A DNA stretch of 64,000 bases from positions 9,674,735 to 9,738,734 of the forward strand of contig NC_086253.1 of the NCBI RefSeq assembly GCF_021018805.1, written 5' to 3'. Source of the DNA: Prinia subflava. Taxonomy: Eukaryota > Chordata > Aves > Passeriformes > Cisticolidae. The translations under genes were made by a program, and so were the position numbers. The notes beneath the pieces are model-generated. The model ran no database searches. It had not been told where the DNA came from and worked only from the letters and a program-made list of their open reading frames with translations. Each line of letters opens with the position of its first letter. The first letter of the stretch is position 1. Positions 35,151-46,445 of this stretch are shown piece after piece.

Positions 35151-38100
35151 GTGTGTTGTTACCTTGCAATCTTCTTGCTCACTGGCTGTCGCTGGCTGGT
35201 GTCTGTCAGTGGCACTGCTGGTGCAGACCAGGCACAGAAGCTAAACTGGCACACCCGTGGCAGGGTTGGACAGTCCAGTCAGGTTATTGAGTTGGACTCA
35301 TTTCTCCAGCAGTGGCTGATGAGGAAAGGATGCAATGAGAGGCAGAAGCTGAAATTTTATTCAGTTTCCTCCATCTTGGTACTTGCATTTGCTTGTCTTA
35401 CAAGAGACAGAAATCTGGTTTCAGTAGCAACATAAGGTCTCAGGCAGAGTTTTCTTCTTCTTGCCCATAAATGTAAGATAATGTTGATTTAACAGGACAG
35501 CAGCAGTCTGTCAAACCGGACCAAAGAGGATAAGATTAACATAAATGCCACTTAAATTTTAAGTTATTTTTTCCTGATTTTAATTTGTATTTCCTGAAAA
35601 AGACCATCTTACACTGTCTTATTTGTCACAGTGAAATTTATAGTTTTATCTTTCCTCTTGCTCCAAGAAAAAATAGTTTTGAAGTGCCAGTTAATACAGT
35701 TGTTGTAATGTGTTTGTAAGTACCTTGTTGTACATTTATAGCTATACCATAACTACTACCCTGACATTCAAATTAACACATCTAAAGCAATGCAGGTGAA
35801 AGACATTTATAATCAATTCAGTAAAATATAAAATAGAGTTAACTTCTCCTCATATATTCTGCCTAATAATTTACATGATTAGTGATTATAAAAATAAATT
35901 ACTACATTAAAACAATTTAGAAATAACCATAATTCACCTTAGTTTTCTGAACTTCTGTGACTGTGAGTCAAAGTGGGAATTCAAGCAGGCTTGTGGCTCT
36001 CCTGTCCTCTGGGTTGCAGCTGGGATATGTTGCTGTTTCTGACAGGTTTTTTCCAAAGCAATGGTTGATAACAGCATCACAATATCTCGACATTCTCTAC
36101 TGATTTGCTTCTTGTTTTCAGGAAGCCTCTGCCCCCTGGCTCTACAAAAGAAGCAGGAAAATCCTTTGGGTCCTTGGGACTATTGTGTCACATCACCAGA
36201 CTGAACTTTCAGCGAGGCATTCATCAATCTGTGGAATATGATCTTCATAACAAAACACACATTAATTCTTTTTGTCTGAGGCCAAGAGTAGTGTCTCTCA
36301 CAATCAGTGTTGTCTATGAGCATCCTGATTCATTAATTCTTATCTCTTGTTGAAGTACTTACAGTGGTAAAAGTGAGATTAAATTTGGGCTAAGAAAATA
36401 TTCCATTAATGCAGCTGCAATCAATGTCATAGCAATGGCAATAATAAGAAACACACAAAACACATTGTGTTTTTATAATATAAATACTTAACAAGTGTTC
36501 ATTTAAAATAGAATTTCAGAGCCAGAAATATGAATTTAAAAGCCCAAATCTCATCTAACTGGATCTAGTTCAAAGCCTATTTGCAGTATGCCTCCTTATG
36601 AGGATTTAAAAATCTCTAAAAATGAATATGACCTAAATTAAAACATATAAATGTTATTTTTTAACAGCAGTCTTCCCAAACCAGTCTAGGTTGAAGAAAA
36701 TATTTTTCCAGTAGTATAGAATAATATAATTATTTACATTTGCTATTTAAAATAAAAGCTAATATTAACAGTAATATGAAAATAAAAAAATCATTAATAA
36801 GAAAACCACAAACTTTTTTTCTATCCTGTGTAGAGATAACTGTAAATTCCTCTGCATTAAAAAAAATATTTTGTTGGATTCATATTTTTGACTAATTAAG
36901 TTTTTCATTAAGTAACTTGGACAGCTTTTGGCTAAACATTAATCAGATGAAGACATGTTAAAAATTGAAGTCCTTGATTTATGGGACAGAGCCTGACTAA
37001 GATGCGTTCAGATGTATTTTGAATGCTGAATTACTGGATGAATTCTTTGTGTCTGTGCTCTGCAGTAGATAGGATTACAGTAGCAACCCTTCTGTCTTTA
37101 AAATTTATTGACATCACTTCATATAAAATCATTTTGTACTTTCTATGCTGAATTGCAACAGACAGAAGACTCCAGCTCCAAATCAAATACTTGAATAAAT
37201 ACCTGAAAGTTCTCAGAAGGTTTTTATTTATTCACAGAGGGAGCACTGAGTGATCAGGATTTCTAAGAGACTTCAGAGGATTGATGAAAGAAGCTGAATG
37301 CATTGGAACAAATGTGATACTGCAGATTTCCAGTGGCTTACCCGTAAGGATGGAACGCCCAGGGGTAGCTCGGCTTCCCTGCACACGGAGGGTGCCCTGG
37401 TGTGGTGGGCTTACACACACCAAAATCCGCGTGTCTTGAGTAAATTTTCACTCTGCTCCTGCAGTGTCACTTTACTGTTTTTTCTTGGCTTCCTCTCAGG
37501 CTTTATCTGTACTACATTTTCCCAAAACTTCTCATTTTTTTATCATTTCAAGGCTCGTGTCCTGTGCTAGTTGAGGCACACACTGCATTTACTAAGGTTT
37601 TAAATGTTGCAGTCCCTGTGTCTGGGTAGAAAAGAGAAGAAATGCATGATGTTCAGCAATAAAAGAGGAGACAGCATTTATCTTCCTCAGTTTTCTCACC
37701 ATCTGTAGATTTTTCAAGTTTATGTCAGTTTTGCAGCATATATTATGCCCATATTTTTTTTCCACATTCTGGAGTTTAAACAGATCTAAGCAGTTTTACA
37801 TTCACCTCAGCTGGTTCAACAACCACAAATAGTCTCTTCCACAAAAGCAGGTCCTCTTTTTCCATTTTCTTTCCTGAAATTCCCTGTGTGTCCTTCCTCT
37901 CAGCATTTAGTAATTTTTTTTCTTGGCGTTTTTGACCTTGAAATTCCAACTCCCAGTGAGAAACTTGCCTTTTGCTAGTGAGGAGCACGACGATACCCAG
38001 ATGCTCCTCCTTGTGTGAGTGCTCAGCAGTCCTCTGCTGCTCCTGGTCACAGACACATGCAGTACAGGTCTGCCAACATCTGCTGGGTCTCAGTTATGCA

Positions 38101-39234
38101 GGAATGTTATGAGTATTCATAATAAAGCAGACTCAGGAATTCACTGAATCAGAATTCACAAATCTGACATTGATTACTAAAATTATAGTGTCATCTTTTT
38201 TTCCGGTTTAAAAGTTCTGACGTTGTACCTGATAATCCCAGAAGTCCCTTTTAATCTGGTGTTCTAAAACTTCTTTTTCTGCAACTACTTGTCATTGTAT
38301 CAAAATCCCTCAAAGTAAATTCTTCCCTTTGTCCTTCCTGAAGCATGGGAAAGTCTTCTCTAGGACTTGTCAGTGTCAGACATGGTGTAGTGCCACAATG
38401 ATAGGGGAAGGTGTGTATAATATTCCTTCCTCAGCTAGCTTTCCCCTTTAGTCCCAACAAAACAGAGTAGAATCCCACTCTCTCCAGTGTGTCTCTTGAG
38501 GTTTTTCTTTCATTTACAGCCCAAGAGACATAAAAGTGTTTTTTAACTGGAAATCAGGAAAAGGAGTGGGGCATACTGTTAGGAAATTCTGCTTGTAAAG
38601 TGCTGTAGAATTGCAAAGTATTCCTGACCCCACACAGTGCCAGGCATAGAAATAAAATTCCCACTGACTTCTGCTGCTGTTAACTAGACCAAAACTTCTC
38701 CAGTGGAAACATGCACATAATTCATGAAAAATATTGTTTGTGTTTGCTTTGTTGTGTAGCCATGCTCATGTTCTTTCCTTCTTCAGGGATATCAGAGATG
38801 ACAGATGCAAACAAACTGACAGCCACTCTGCAGCTCTCTGTTGGCTTCATGGTCTCCAGTGCAGGCAGGTTCAGTACAGAGGTAACAAACACATGGGCAA
38901 TCAGGGTATGGGTCACAATGCAGTAAAAAATATAATATAGTCTTTTCTGTTGCTGTCATTTCAACCAAGTTCAGAGGGATGAACTAGAGGCTGGTAGCAA
39001 GCTGTACTCAGATTTTCTAAAAAGCAGTGCTGGATATATTACAATATAAATCCTACTCAAATGCATGAGGGAGGTATTATCCCTTTTCACCAAGAAGCAG
39101 GGAATAAAAAGCAGTGTGTGTTTTGTATCTGAAGGTATGGTGCTGAAATCTGTGCTCAGAGTTGGATTTTACAGTTCGAAGATTTTTGAAAAGGAGGCAA
39201 TAGGAAACAGAGGAATGGGAAAAGAATGTGAAAA
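35151..39234. other. AT-rich single-copy DNA, no gene seen
   Basis: No repeat family or splice-supported frame was recognised. 36380-37200 is especially AT-rich and free of repeats. Confidence 0.5.
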
Positions 39235-39265
39235 TAATAAATAAATAAATAAATAAATAAATAAA
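39235..39265 (+). repeat. (AAAT)n microsatellite
   Basis: About seven units of AAAT/TAAA, almost perfect. Confidence 0.92.
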
Positions 39266-40189
39266 GCAATGGAGGACTAAGCCAGACAAACCCAAATTGC
39301 AAAGAAAACAGGTTTTAACCACCATGGTTATTCAGCAGGAGAATGTCTTGCCAAAGTCAGCCATGTGAGGTCCATCTTTTATGTCCTGATGGAAGACAGC
39401 CTGTTTTTCTACAGAAGGTAATTCTGCCCCATAGAAATGGTGCCTCAGCCCAGTATAGGCTAATAATTTCAGTAGGACAGAAAGCAAACAAGTGCATTTG
39501 CAGAGGTATGTCAGACCAAGCAGAGCCCCTGGCCCAAATCTCCTTGTACTTCTATATTAAAAAGCTAATAGAAACCACCACCCACCTCCAACGGGAAAAA
39601 AAAATAAATCACAGTTATCCTTGGCTGTTGGTCACTGTTGGCAAACGGGGTAGATTTCCCTGGACAGAAATTCCAGTCTCTACTAGTTTCATCCAAGAGT
39701 TTTCCTGTTCTGGCAGAATAACATCTATCTTACTTTGAATGAGTTTTTACCACTTAGATCAATAGAGAATAGCCTTTGGATCTTAAGGCAGGGAAGGAAA
39801 AAAAGAAAAAGGAAAAATAAACAGTTCTTTTTATTCACGGAAACCAAAGAGCAAAGCTGCTCTTGTAAAACGAAGGACCAGAGACTGCAATAACTGTGTA
39901 TTTTTCAAGAGCATTTGGCAGGTTAGCTGGTGCTGAATAGTGATGACAAAATGTTCAACAAACCAAAAATATTCCATCTGTTCACTAAAAAACGGTATTC
40001 TGTGAAGCAAGACAAATAACAGGAAATCCAGAGTTCTTTCCCTCCTCAAGACATTTCGACACTACCATCTCAACCCACTCACTTAACTCGTATTAAAAAG
40101 CATTAAACCCGCTCTTTCAGACCGATTCCACCTAGCCAAGCCTCGGCAGAGAGGGGAGGGCAGGACTCAGAGAGCCGCAGGATGGTTTT

Positions 40190-40450
40190 TGGGGAGCCCC
40201 GATGCCACCGCCCGTGGCAAGCGCTGCTCCCGGCGGACGTGGCTGCAAGCACGGCTGGCTCTGCGCTGCATCCCCAGCCCCGCGGGGCTCAGCGCAGCAG
40301 GCAGCACCGCCGCGGGGCATCTGCGGTCTCGGGGGGCCGCGGAGCTCCACTCGTGAACAAATTCAAGCTGTTTGTGTGGGCTCTGCCCGGCTCTGCTCCC
40401 AGCGCTGCCCTCCCCGCGCCCGCTCGGACGGGAGCTCAGCGGAGGGACGG
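40190..40450. promoter_or_regulatory. Small CpG pocket
   Basis: About 260 bp with dense CpG and GC-rich words, in otherwise AT-rich DNA. It may be a small promoter or a CpG-rich enhancer. Open frames on both strands lack splice support or family resemblance. No TATA or clear exon could be placed. Confidence 0.4.
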
Positions 40451-40847
40451 TGTACAACAGCAGAGGAAATGGGATTTCACTCAGCAGTGCCATTTCATGG
40501 CTGGTTTTGACAGCAGCACTTGCGAAAGCTGTGAAAAATTCTCTCCGGGGAATCGATCTGGGACTTCCTTGAAGAAAAGTTGGGTAAAACAGACCTTTCT
40601 GGGATGGCTGTCACCTCCAGCCCTGCGAGCTCCTGACGTGACAAAGCTGGGGACAAGTGTTAGCTGTCTCTCTGGCAGCAGTGCCCAGACTTTGAGCTGT
40701 TTGTGCTGCTAGATTATTTTACCAGGCAAAAGTTTCACAAGCCTATTTTGGGTAAATTCAGTGACTTCCTTTGGAGTACATTGCCTTTGGAGCGCAATGT
40801 GTGCAAAAAGGACAAGGACTCCAATCACTGTTTCTGTCCCCTCTCCA

Positions 40848-40849
<2 letters not shown>
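40451..40849. other. Flank of the CpG pocket, nothing recognised
   Basis: Contains a CRE-like TGACGTGA near 40634. Otherwise unremarkable. Confidence 0.4.

Positions 40850-40899
<50 letters not shown>
40850..40899 (+). repeat. 50-nt uninterrupted poly(T) tract
   Basis: 50 consecutive T bases. On the minus strand this would be a poly(A) tail, but the sequence before it (40900-41000) has no AATAAA within 30 nt and no recognisable transcript. Confidence 0.9.
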
Positions 40900-40963
40900 C
40901 CCTAAACCTCTGAGGTAGGCCTTACTCCTTGTTTTCTCGTCTTTCAAGCCCTTCAGATCCTCC

Positions 40964-40999
40964 TTTTTGTGTCTGCTCCTTGTGGGGCAGACACAAAAA
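40964..40999. repeat. Perfect 13-bp inverted repeat with 10-nt loop
   Basis: TTTTTGTGTCTGC (40964-40976) and GCAGACACAAAAA (40987-40999) are exact complements around TCCTTGTGGG. It is the longest perfect hairpin noticed in the window, 64 bp from the poly(T) run. Confidence 0.92.
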
Positions 41000-42156
41000 C
41001 ATCTTTCTGCTTTATCCTTACTCTGCCTCTCTCTGTATGGGTATTCAAACAAGTATTTATGCTGTTTCAAAGTAAAGATGATGAGGATTATCTTTTCTAA
41101 GCAGTGCAGGAGATCATTGCTTCATATCATCACATCTGCATATTCATTATAAATACATATAAAATTTGCGTTTTTTATTAGAATTCCTATAAATCCAACT
41201 AGAAAATTATTTTCTAGAAACAGAACAACAGGAAAAAGTCTTCCCTGCTTTGATTTCACATCTCTGCTTGTGCTTCTGCTTCCCTGGTAGTGAAGCATGC
41301 ACATGCAAATACACATCGTGGTGCCCTTCCAAAACCTCCCTTGCCTCTAGCCCTGATCCCGTCTCATCCTGCTTCTCAGCAAGGACAGTTCCAATTTATA
41401 CCCGTTTCCAACCATTTCAAACTGACACTTTTAATTCATCTCACTGTAGTTACCAAGGGCTTAGCACAGAGAAAAGAAAAACTGAAGAAAAGGAATGGAT
41501 TCTGCAGTCTCCAAATTATCTGTCTCCTGTGACTGCTTTGAGCTGTGTAACCCCACCGTGGCATTTGTATTTCTAGGTAAATTGATTTCCTTCCTCCCAG
41601 GGAAGGGGGCGAAAAAAGTCTGAAGATTCATTTTCTGCAGTATTTGAGAAATTATTTGATTGTGGTAACCAACTTTCAGTCCATTTACAGTGACAGCAGA
41701 GGGGACTGAACCAAGGAAGGCAGAGCCACCGTGGTTTCTGTGTCCAGGTTTGGTGATGGTGGGATCAGTGTCTCCTGACTCTGAGTACTGCACAGAGCAA
41801 AGCTGATGGCTCACTGAAAAAGCCAGGTTCAGACATCAGGCTTTGAAAGATGTGTGCAGGTGTTAAAATTGAGTGACTTATGGAAATGATTTTAAGGATA
41901 ATATCATAATTGTAACAATTGACTCCATCCCTCTGGTAGGTGCTGTTTTTCCTCAGGGAGGGGTGCCAAATCTCTCTTGAGTCATTTCCACCCAGCTTTG
42001 GGACCATGAAAGCTCATGTTTAAGCACTCTCCCAGGTGCTGCATCATCCCTCAGCAGGATTTGATGATGTCAGATTTTATATCCTGTTACCCAGAGCTCT
42101 CCAGGTAGCAGAGCTGGTTTGAAGTCACAACAGGGTGTTTTTTCTTTTTCTTTATC

Positions 42157-42176
42157 TTTTTTTTTTTTTTTTTTTT
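42157..42176 (+). repeat. 20-nt poly(T) run
   Basis: 20 consecutive T bases, preceded by a T/C-rich stretch. Confidence 0.9.
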
Positions 42177-42827
42177 CAGTTTGGACTCAGAAAGGAGTGT
42201 CAAAAAAGGAAATTGTGGGGGGAAACTCAGCCTCTCTCTGAATGGAAATTAAACTGAAGTTTATGTGAAATCATTAGAAGATAATTCTATGATGTTGCCA
42301 ATTATTTGTTCATATTGTGAATCGCTCAGAAAAATACACTGAGATGCTGCATGCAGAATTTTAGCTAGAATAAATGCATTCCTCTCAGTGAAACCATGCT
42401 ACTTTTCTTCTTGACAAAACATAATGTATTTTTTAGGAGAGATTATTGTTTAAGCAGGGTGCTTTTCCCTAACATCTGCATAGAGGTGTCTCTTTTGGGA
42501 TAAGATCTTGTTTATAAATGGGGCAGGCATTCTTAGCAGTCAGGAACAAAGAAAAGCGTTTTTATTAGCAGCAGGAACCACATGAACAGCTTTGACCTCA
42601 ATTTAGGATTTAGCTTATCATTTCAACAGAGGCTTGCATCAAGAATTTGACACTGGTGCCCTTTTCTAATTTGTAAAGCAAACTAAAGGGAAAATAATGG
42701 AGTACGGATAAGTGCTGTTCATGAACCACTGAGCAGGCTCTATTCCATTCTGTCCGAATTACCCCACAATCAGTCAGAAATCTCACGACAGACTAGGTTG
42801 TCTTTTTGTTGTTTTTATTCCTCTAGG

Positions 42828-42861
42828 AAAAAAAAAAAAAAGAAAAAAAAAGGAAAAAAAG
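42828..42861 (+). repeat. A-rich low-complexity tract
   Basis: A runs interrupted by G bases. Confidence 0.8.
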
Positions 42862-43294
42862 AGGCAAATTAAAGGGCCAGGGCTGTCTGTCCGTGTCGTG
42901 CTGGCGATGAGGAGTGTTGTGGGATGGGCATTCCTTGCACTCCCTGCTGCATGTGTGGAGGGAAGCGCTGCAGGGGCACGGGGAGAACATTCCCCTGCAA
43001 GCACTGGAGCCGTGGTCGTGTGATCGCAGAGCAGCCTAAGGTTAGCTCTTAAGCGTGGTAAAGCCCTGACAGCTTTGCTCCAATTGGCTCCATGACATTC
43101 CCTGCTCGGCCGTGATCCTAATGGCTTGAGACTGGCTGAATTCTTCTAACCCCAGCAATTAGTTTTCATTTTCTAGAACTCGGCTCACTTGAAGTGTTAT
43201 TTTTTGCGTGCAGAGGGCGCGTTGGAGCCGGGGCTTAAGCAGCCTCTTGTGTGAATTGTCTCCCAGGCAAAGCCACAATGCCCGACGCCCCCCG

Positions 43295-43306
43295 TGCTGA
43301 CTCAGC
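43295..43306. promoter_or_regulatory. MARE/AP-1-type palindrome
   Basis: TGCTGACTCAGC matches the palindromic T-MARE bound by large and small MAF, NRL and NF-E2 family proteins, missing only the final A. It sits in CpG-containing, repeat-free DNA. Function is inferred from the motif alone. Confidence 0.35.
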
Positions 43307-45268
43307 CGGGTTTTTGTCCCTGACGGCAACACAAAAAGGCTTCACAAAATTCGTTAGGTTTTCCTGATCAAAAGAGTTGTGTAATAACAAAACTGTACAC
43401 ATTATCTCAGCAGATACGTGATGTATCGACATCTCAGCCAGAGAGAATTTTAGTCTTTCCCTTCTCTTCATCCGAAACGCGACATGGGACAAGCTCTAAC
43501 TGTGTTATCCCCCCACCCAGAGATGACACCACCCATTTACACACCAAGATCCCATTCCTATGTGCTAGAGCAGCATCACAAATTAAATTTTCTTCCCAGT
43601 CACATTTACATGGGCAGCCCTTCCCCAGTCCTGTGCTCTCCTGGCACTGGCAGCTGAAATAAGGATGATTTTTCTGAACACAGACATACATCTGCATTGC
43701 TGAAAGTAATATATAAATACATAAAATATGGGAACTGCTGAGTGGCTTTTCCTCACACTACTGAGAAGCACGTATTTCCTCCATATATTTCATAACACCA
43801 GGCATATGGCCCCAATCCAGTGAGTTATAGAAGGTTTTGTTATGTGTGATTTTATGGAGAACAGCAGGAATAAGGACTCCTCAGGAGCTTTGCTTTCAGT
43901 CTGTGTTTCCCTGGTAGGAGGGAAGAGCAAAGGGTGCACAACGTATCTCTTTGAATCAATTTGTGCATGTATGAAAAACACATGAAAACACACAAACCAC
44001 CATCTGTTGACATTGTTTTGTATCATCCCTGGGAAGAGGAAGCATAAAGAGAGAGATTTAGGCTGTGACTGTTATTAGGGAAAGCTGGATATAGGACAGA
44101 AGGAGAAAGTAAAGATGAAGAAAAAAGCCAAAGCAGTGTAGGGCACAGACCTAGAGCAGAGAGAAATATCAATGAGCTAATAAGGAGAAAATTTAATTTA
44201 TCACTATTTCCTGGCTGTGTCTGCCTCTCAGTCTCCACTCCAGCTCTGCTGCACTACTTGGTGCTCAACACCCTTGTAGATCTTAAGCTTCCCAGTCCTG
44301 CTGGCTTGGAAAGGATCTGGAAACACGAGTGCAGCATACCCTGAATGCTCTGCCTCATCACCCTCCTGCCTCCAAGCACCAGGGTGCACCTTCATCTTCA
44401 GCTGGGCAGGCCAGCTCTCTCTGGGCACAAGCATGCTTTGATTGTTGATTTTTCAAGGCAGTTATCCTCTCTTTGTTCTACTTTTGATACATAAGATTTT
44501 GGAAGTGATGTTGTCTGTGATAACTCATCATAAACACTACTTTTGAGGGGTACTTTGGAGCACAGGTGCCACTGGCAAAAGCTTAAAGCACATTTTAAAG
44601 GCAAAGCAACACACTCTAAATTAAGTTACATGGTGTTAAAACTAGCCCTTGTCCTTGGCTGTACATTAGCATTAGGAAGGTTTGCTCTGGGAATTCTTCA
44701 CGAGCAAGAGATCAGTGTGACAGGAGAAAAAGGAATATTTGCAGGGAATCCTGAGCTCACAGACAGCAGCCACCAGTGCAGAAACAGAAGATATGATCAG
44801 AGAATAACCAAAACTTGGTGATTTCACAAAGCCTTCTTCCTAATTTAGCAGGCAAACAGCACACAGGCAAATACATAAAATAAACGTTGTTTTCACAGGT
44901 GCAGCATGCCAGATCCACGTCCTGGCTGAGGAATACTGTGCAATGGCAATCAGGGATGACAGGGAAGAGCTGAGTCCCTGGCCAGCCTGGTAGGTCTCAT
45001 ACCAGTGGGTATGTGCATGGTGTGGTGCTGCAGGGCTGTGAAAAGAGGCTGTGGCTGATACTTTCCCCTATGTCTGCCATGCCCAGCAGCAGTTGAAACA
45101 CCATTTGTGTTTCCAGGCCCTTTCACAGCCCTTCTCCAAGGTTATCTTGAACACACTCAGCAAAGATAACTCATCCTGCAGCTCGAAGAGGGAAAGGATC
45201 AGGAAGTGCTCCCAGCCATTTGGGGTGTCTGTGAAATGACCCTCCTGATCTGATTGCTCTTGACTCAC

Positions 45269-45320
45269 CGCTCTCTGCCATCGTCTGTCGGCAAGCGCTG
45301 CGAGACAGGACTGAGCCTCG
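45269..45320 (-). CDS. Candidate 52-nt exon with start codon (5' end of an unrecognised gene)
   Basis: On the minus strand GGTTTTTGCCTGTTTCTCTGCAG, an excellent acceptor, precedes 52 nt. They end AGAGAGCG|GTGAGTCAAG, a strong donor. The segment holds about six CpGs while the flanks hold almost none, a contrast typical of constrained exon sequence. An ATG (45279-45281) has A at -3 and G at +4, the preferred Kozak context, leaving 39 nt of 5' UTR and four codons (MAES) plus one base before the donor. The acceptor implies a further upstream non-coding exon at higher coordinates, perhaps in the GC-rich domain at 54-56 kb. Joined to 33071-33104 and then the exon starting at 20646, the frame stays open. 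The encoded protein is not recognised. An alternative frame (RLSPVSQRLPTDDGRE) is also open, so the exon could be internal coding instead. Confidence 0.42.
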
Positions 45321-46417
45321 CTGCAGAGAAACAGGCAAAAACCATGGCTCAGCAAGTCTGGAATGGTAAATTCAAGTGATAATCTAATTCATTGCAAGCA
45401 GTGCAAGTCTGTGCTTAGCAAACTGCCCCTGCCTGAAGTCACAAAACTCCCTGTGCCTGTGCTTTCTACTCCACCTGCCAGCAGTGCTGATGGAGAGGTG
45501 ATATTCCTGTTGTGATATTTCTTCCCCAATGAGTGCCCAGATTTAATCTCCCTTCTGCAGCAGACAGGAGTTAATTTTAGAATTGGGCAAAACAGTTAAA
45601 ACAACAGAGATGATTTTTTTAATTTTCGAATTGGGGATGGAGGAGTGGGGAAAGGGATGTGTCTCAGCTCCATGTCTGCAGCCTGTGGCCAGGACTGGGA
45701 AATTTGGAGAGTAGAGAGCCTCACAGCTCACCTGGGGTCTGATGTCAAGGGGATACATCTTGTAGGCTGCAGAATCAGGCATTTCCAGAGGATAACTGGA
45801 GCACCACTGCCTGGAGAGTCTTAAATCTTGTTGTCTACCCATGGGAAGACTTATTTCCAACCCAGAGACCTAAATATAAAGCCCACACATAGCATAAATA
45901 CCCCTCTGCATCACCCTTAGATTTGGGTTTTCAGTAATTTTTAACAGGACAATAGAACAAAAAACCCCTCAAAATCTCATTTTTATTTTTGTGCAATTTA
46001 CACATATTGTGTAAACACACAATGTTTTGATTTGTATTGCTTTGAGGTGATGATAGATATCCAAATGTTCCCAAATGAATATCTGTTGGGAAAAACTCAG
46101 CAATATCCTGGAAAAATGGAAGTCATAATCAATTATCTTTTTTAAATAGGTAAATATCTTCCTCGCTTTCTCCTACGCAATCCCATTGTTGAATTTCTAG
46201 TGCAAATAAGTTGTTCTCTAAATCCTTATTCCTGTTGTAAGCAAAACAAATTCTAACTTCTCATTCCACTCTGACCTTGATAGGCTACAGAAATACCTGC
46301 TAGCATCTTTTCTGGCTCAGCACATTTTTTAAAAAAAACCATCAGCCGTGCTTTCTTTTAAAAATCTGCATTAGCTTTAAAAACCTTAGTGGATGGCCTA
46401 GTTTCCTGTGGAATTAT

Positions 46418-46445
46418 AAAAAAACAAACAAACAAACAAAAAAAA
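46418..46445 (+). repeat. (AAAC)n microsatellite
   Basis: About five AAAC units flanked by A runs. Confidence 0.88.

Larger units (their letters stand above)
41001..45268. other. Single-copy DNA, no gene seen
   Basis: Contains a T20 run at 42157-42176, an A-rich patch at 42828-42861 and a MARE-like motif at 43295-43306. Sequence around 43040-43500 keeps several CpGs without repeats and could be a regulatory element. Confidence 0.45.

Noticed and set aside
34864..35435. Three overlapping F/W/V-rich frames resembling membrane proteins
   Set aside because: They are produced by a G/T-only tract that lacks A and so lacks stop codons; all three frames are open at once.
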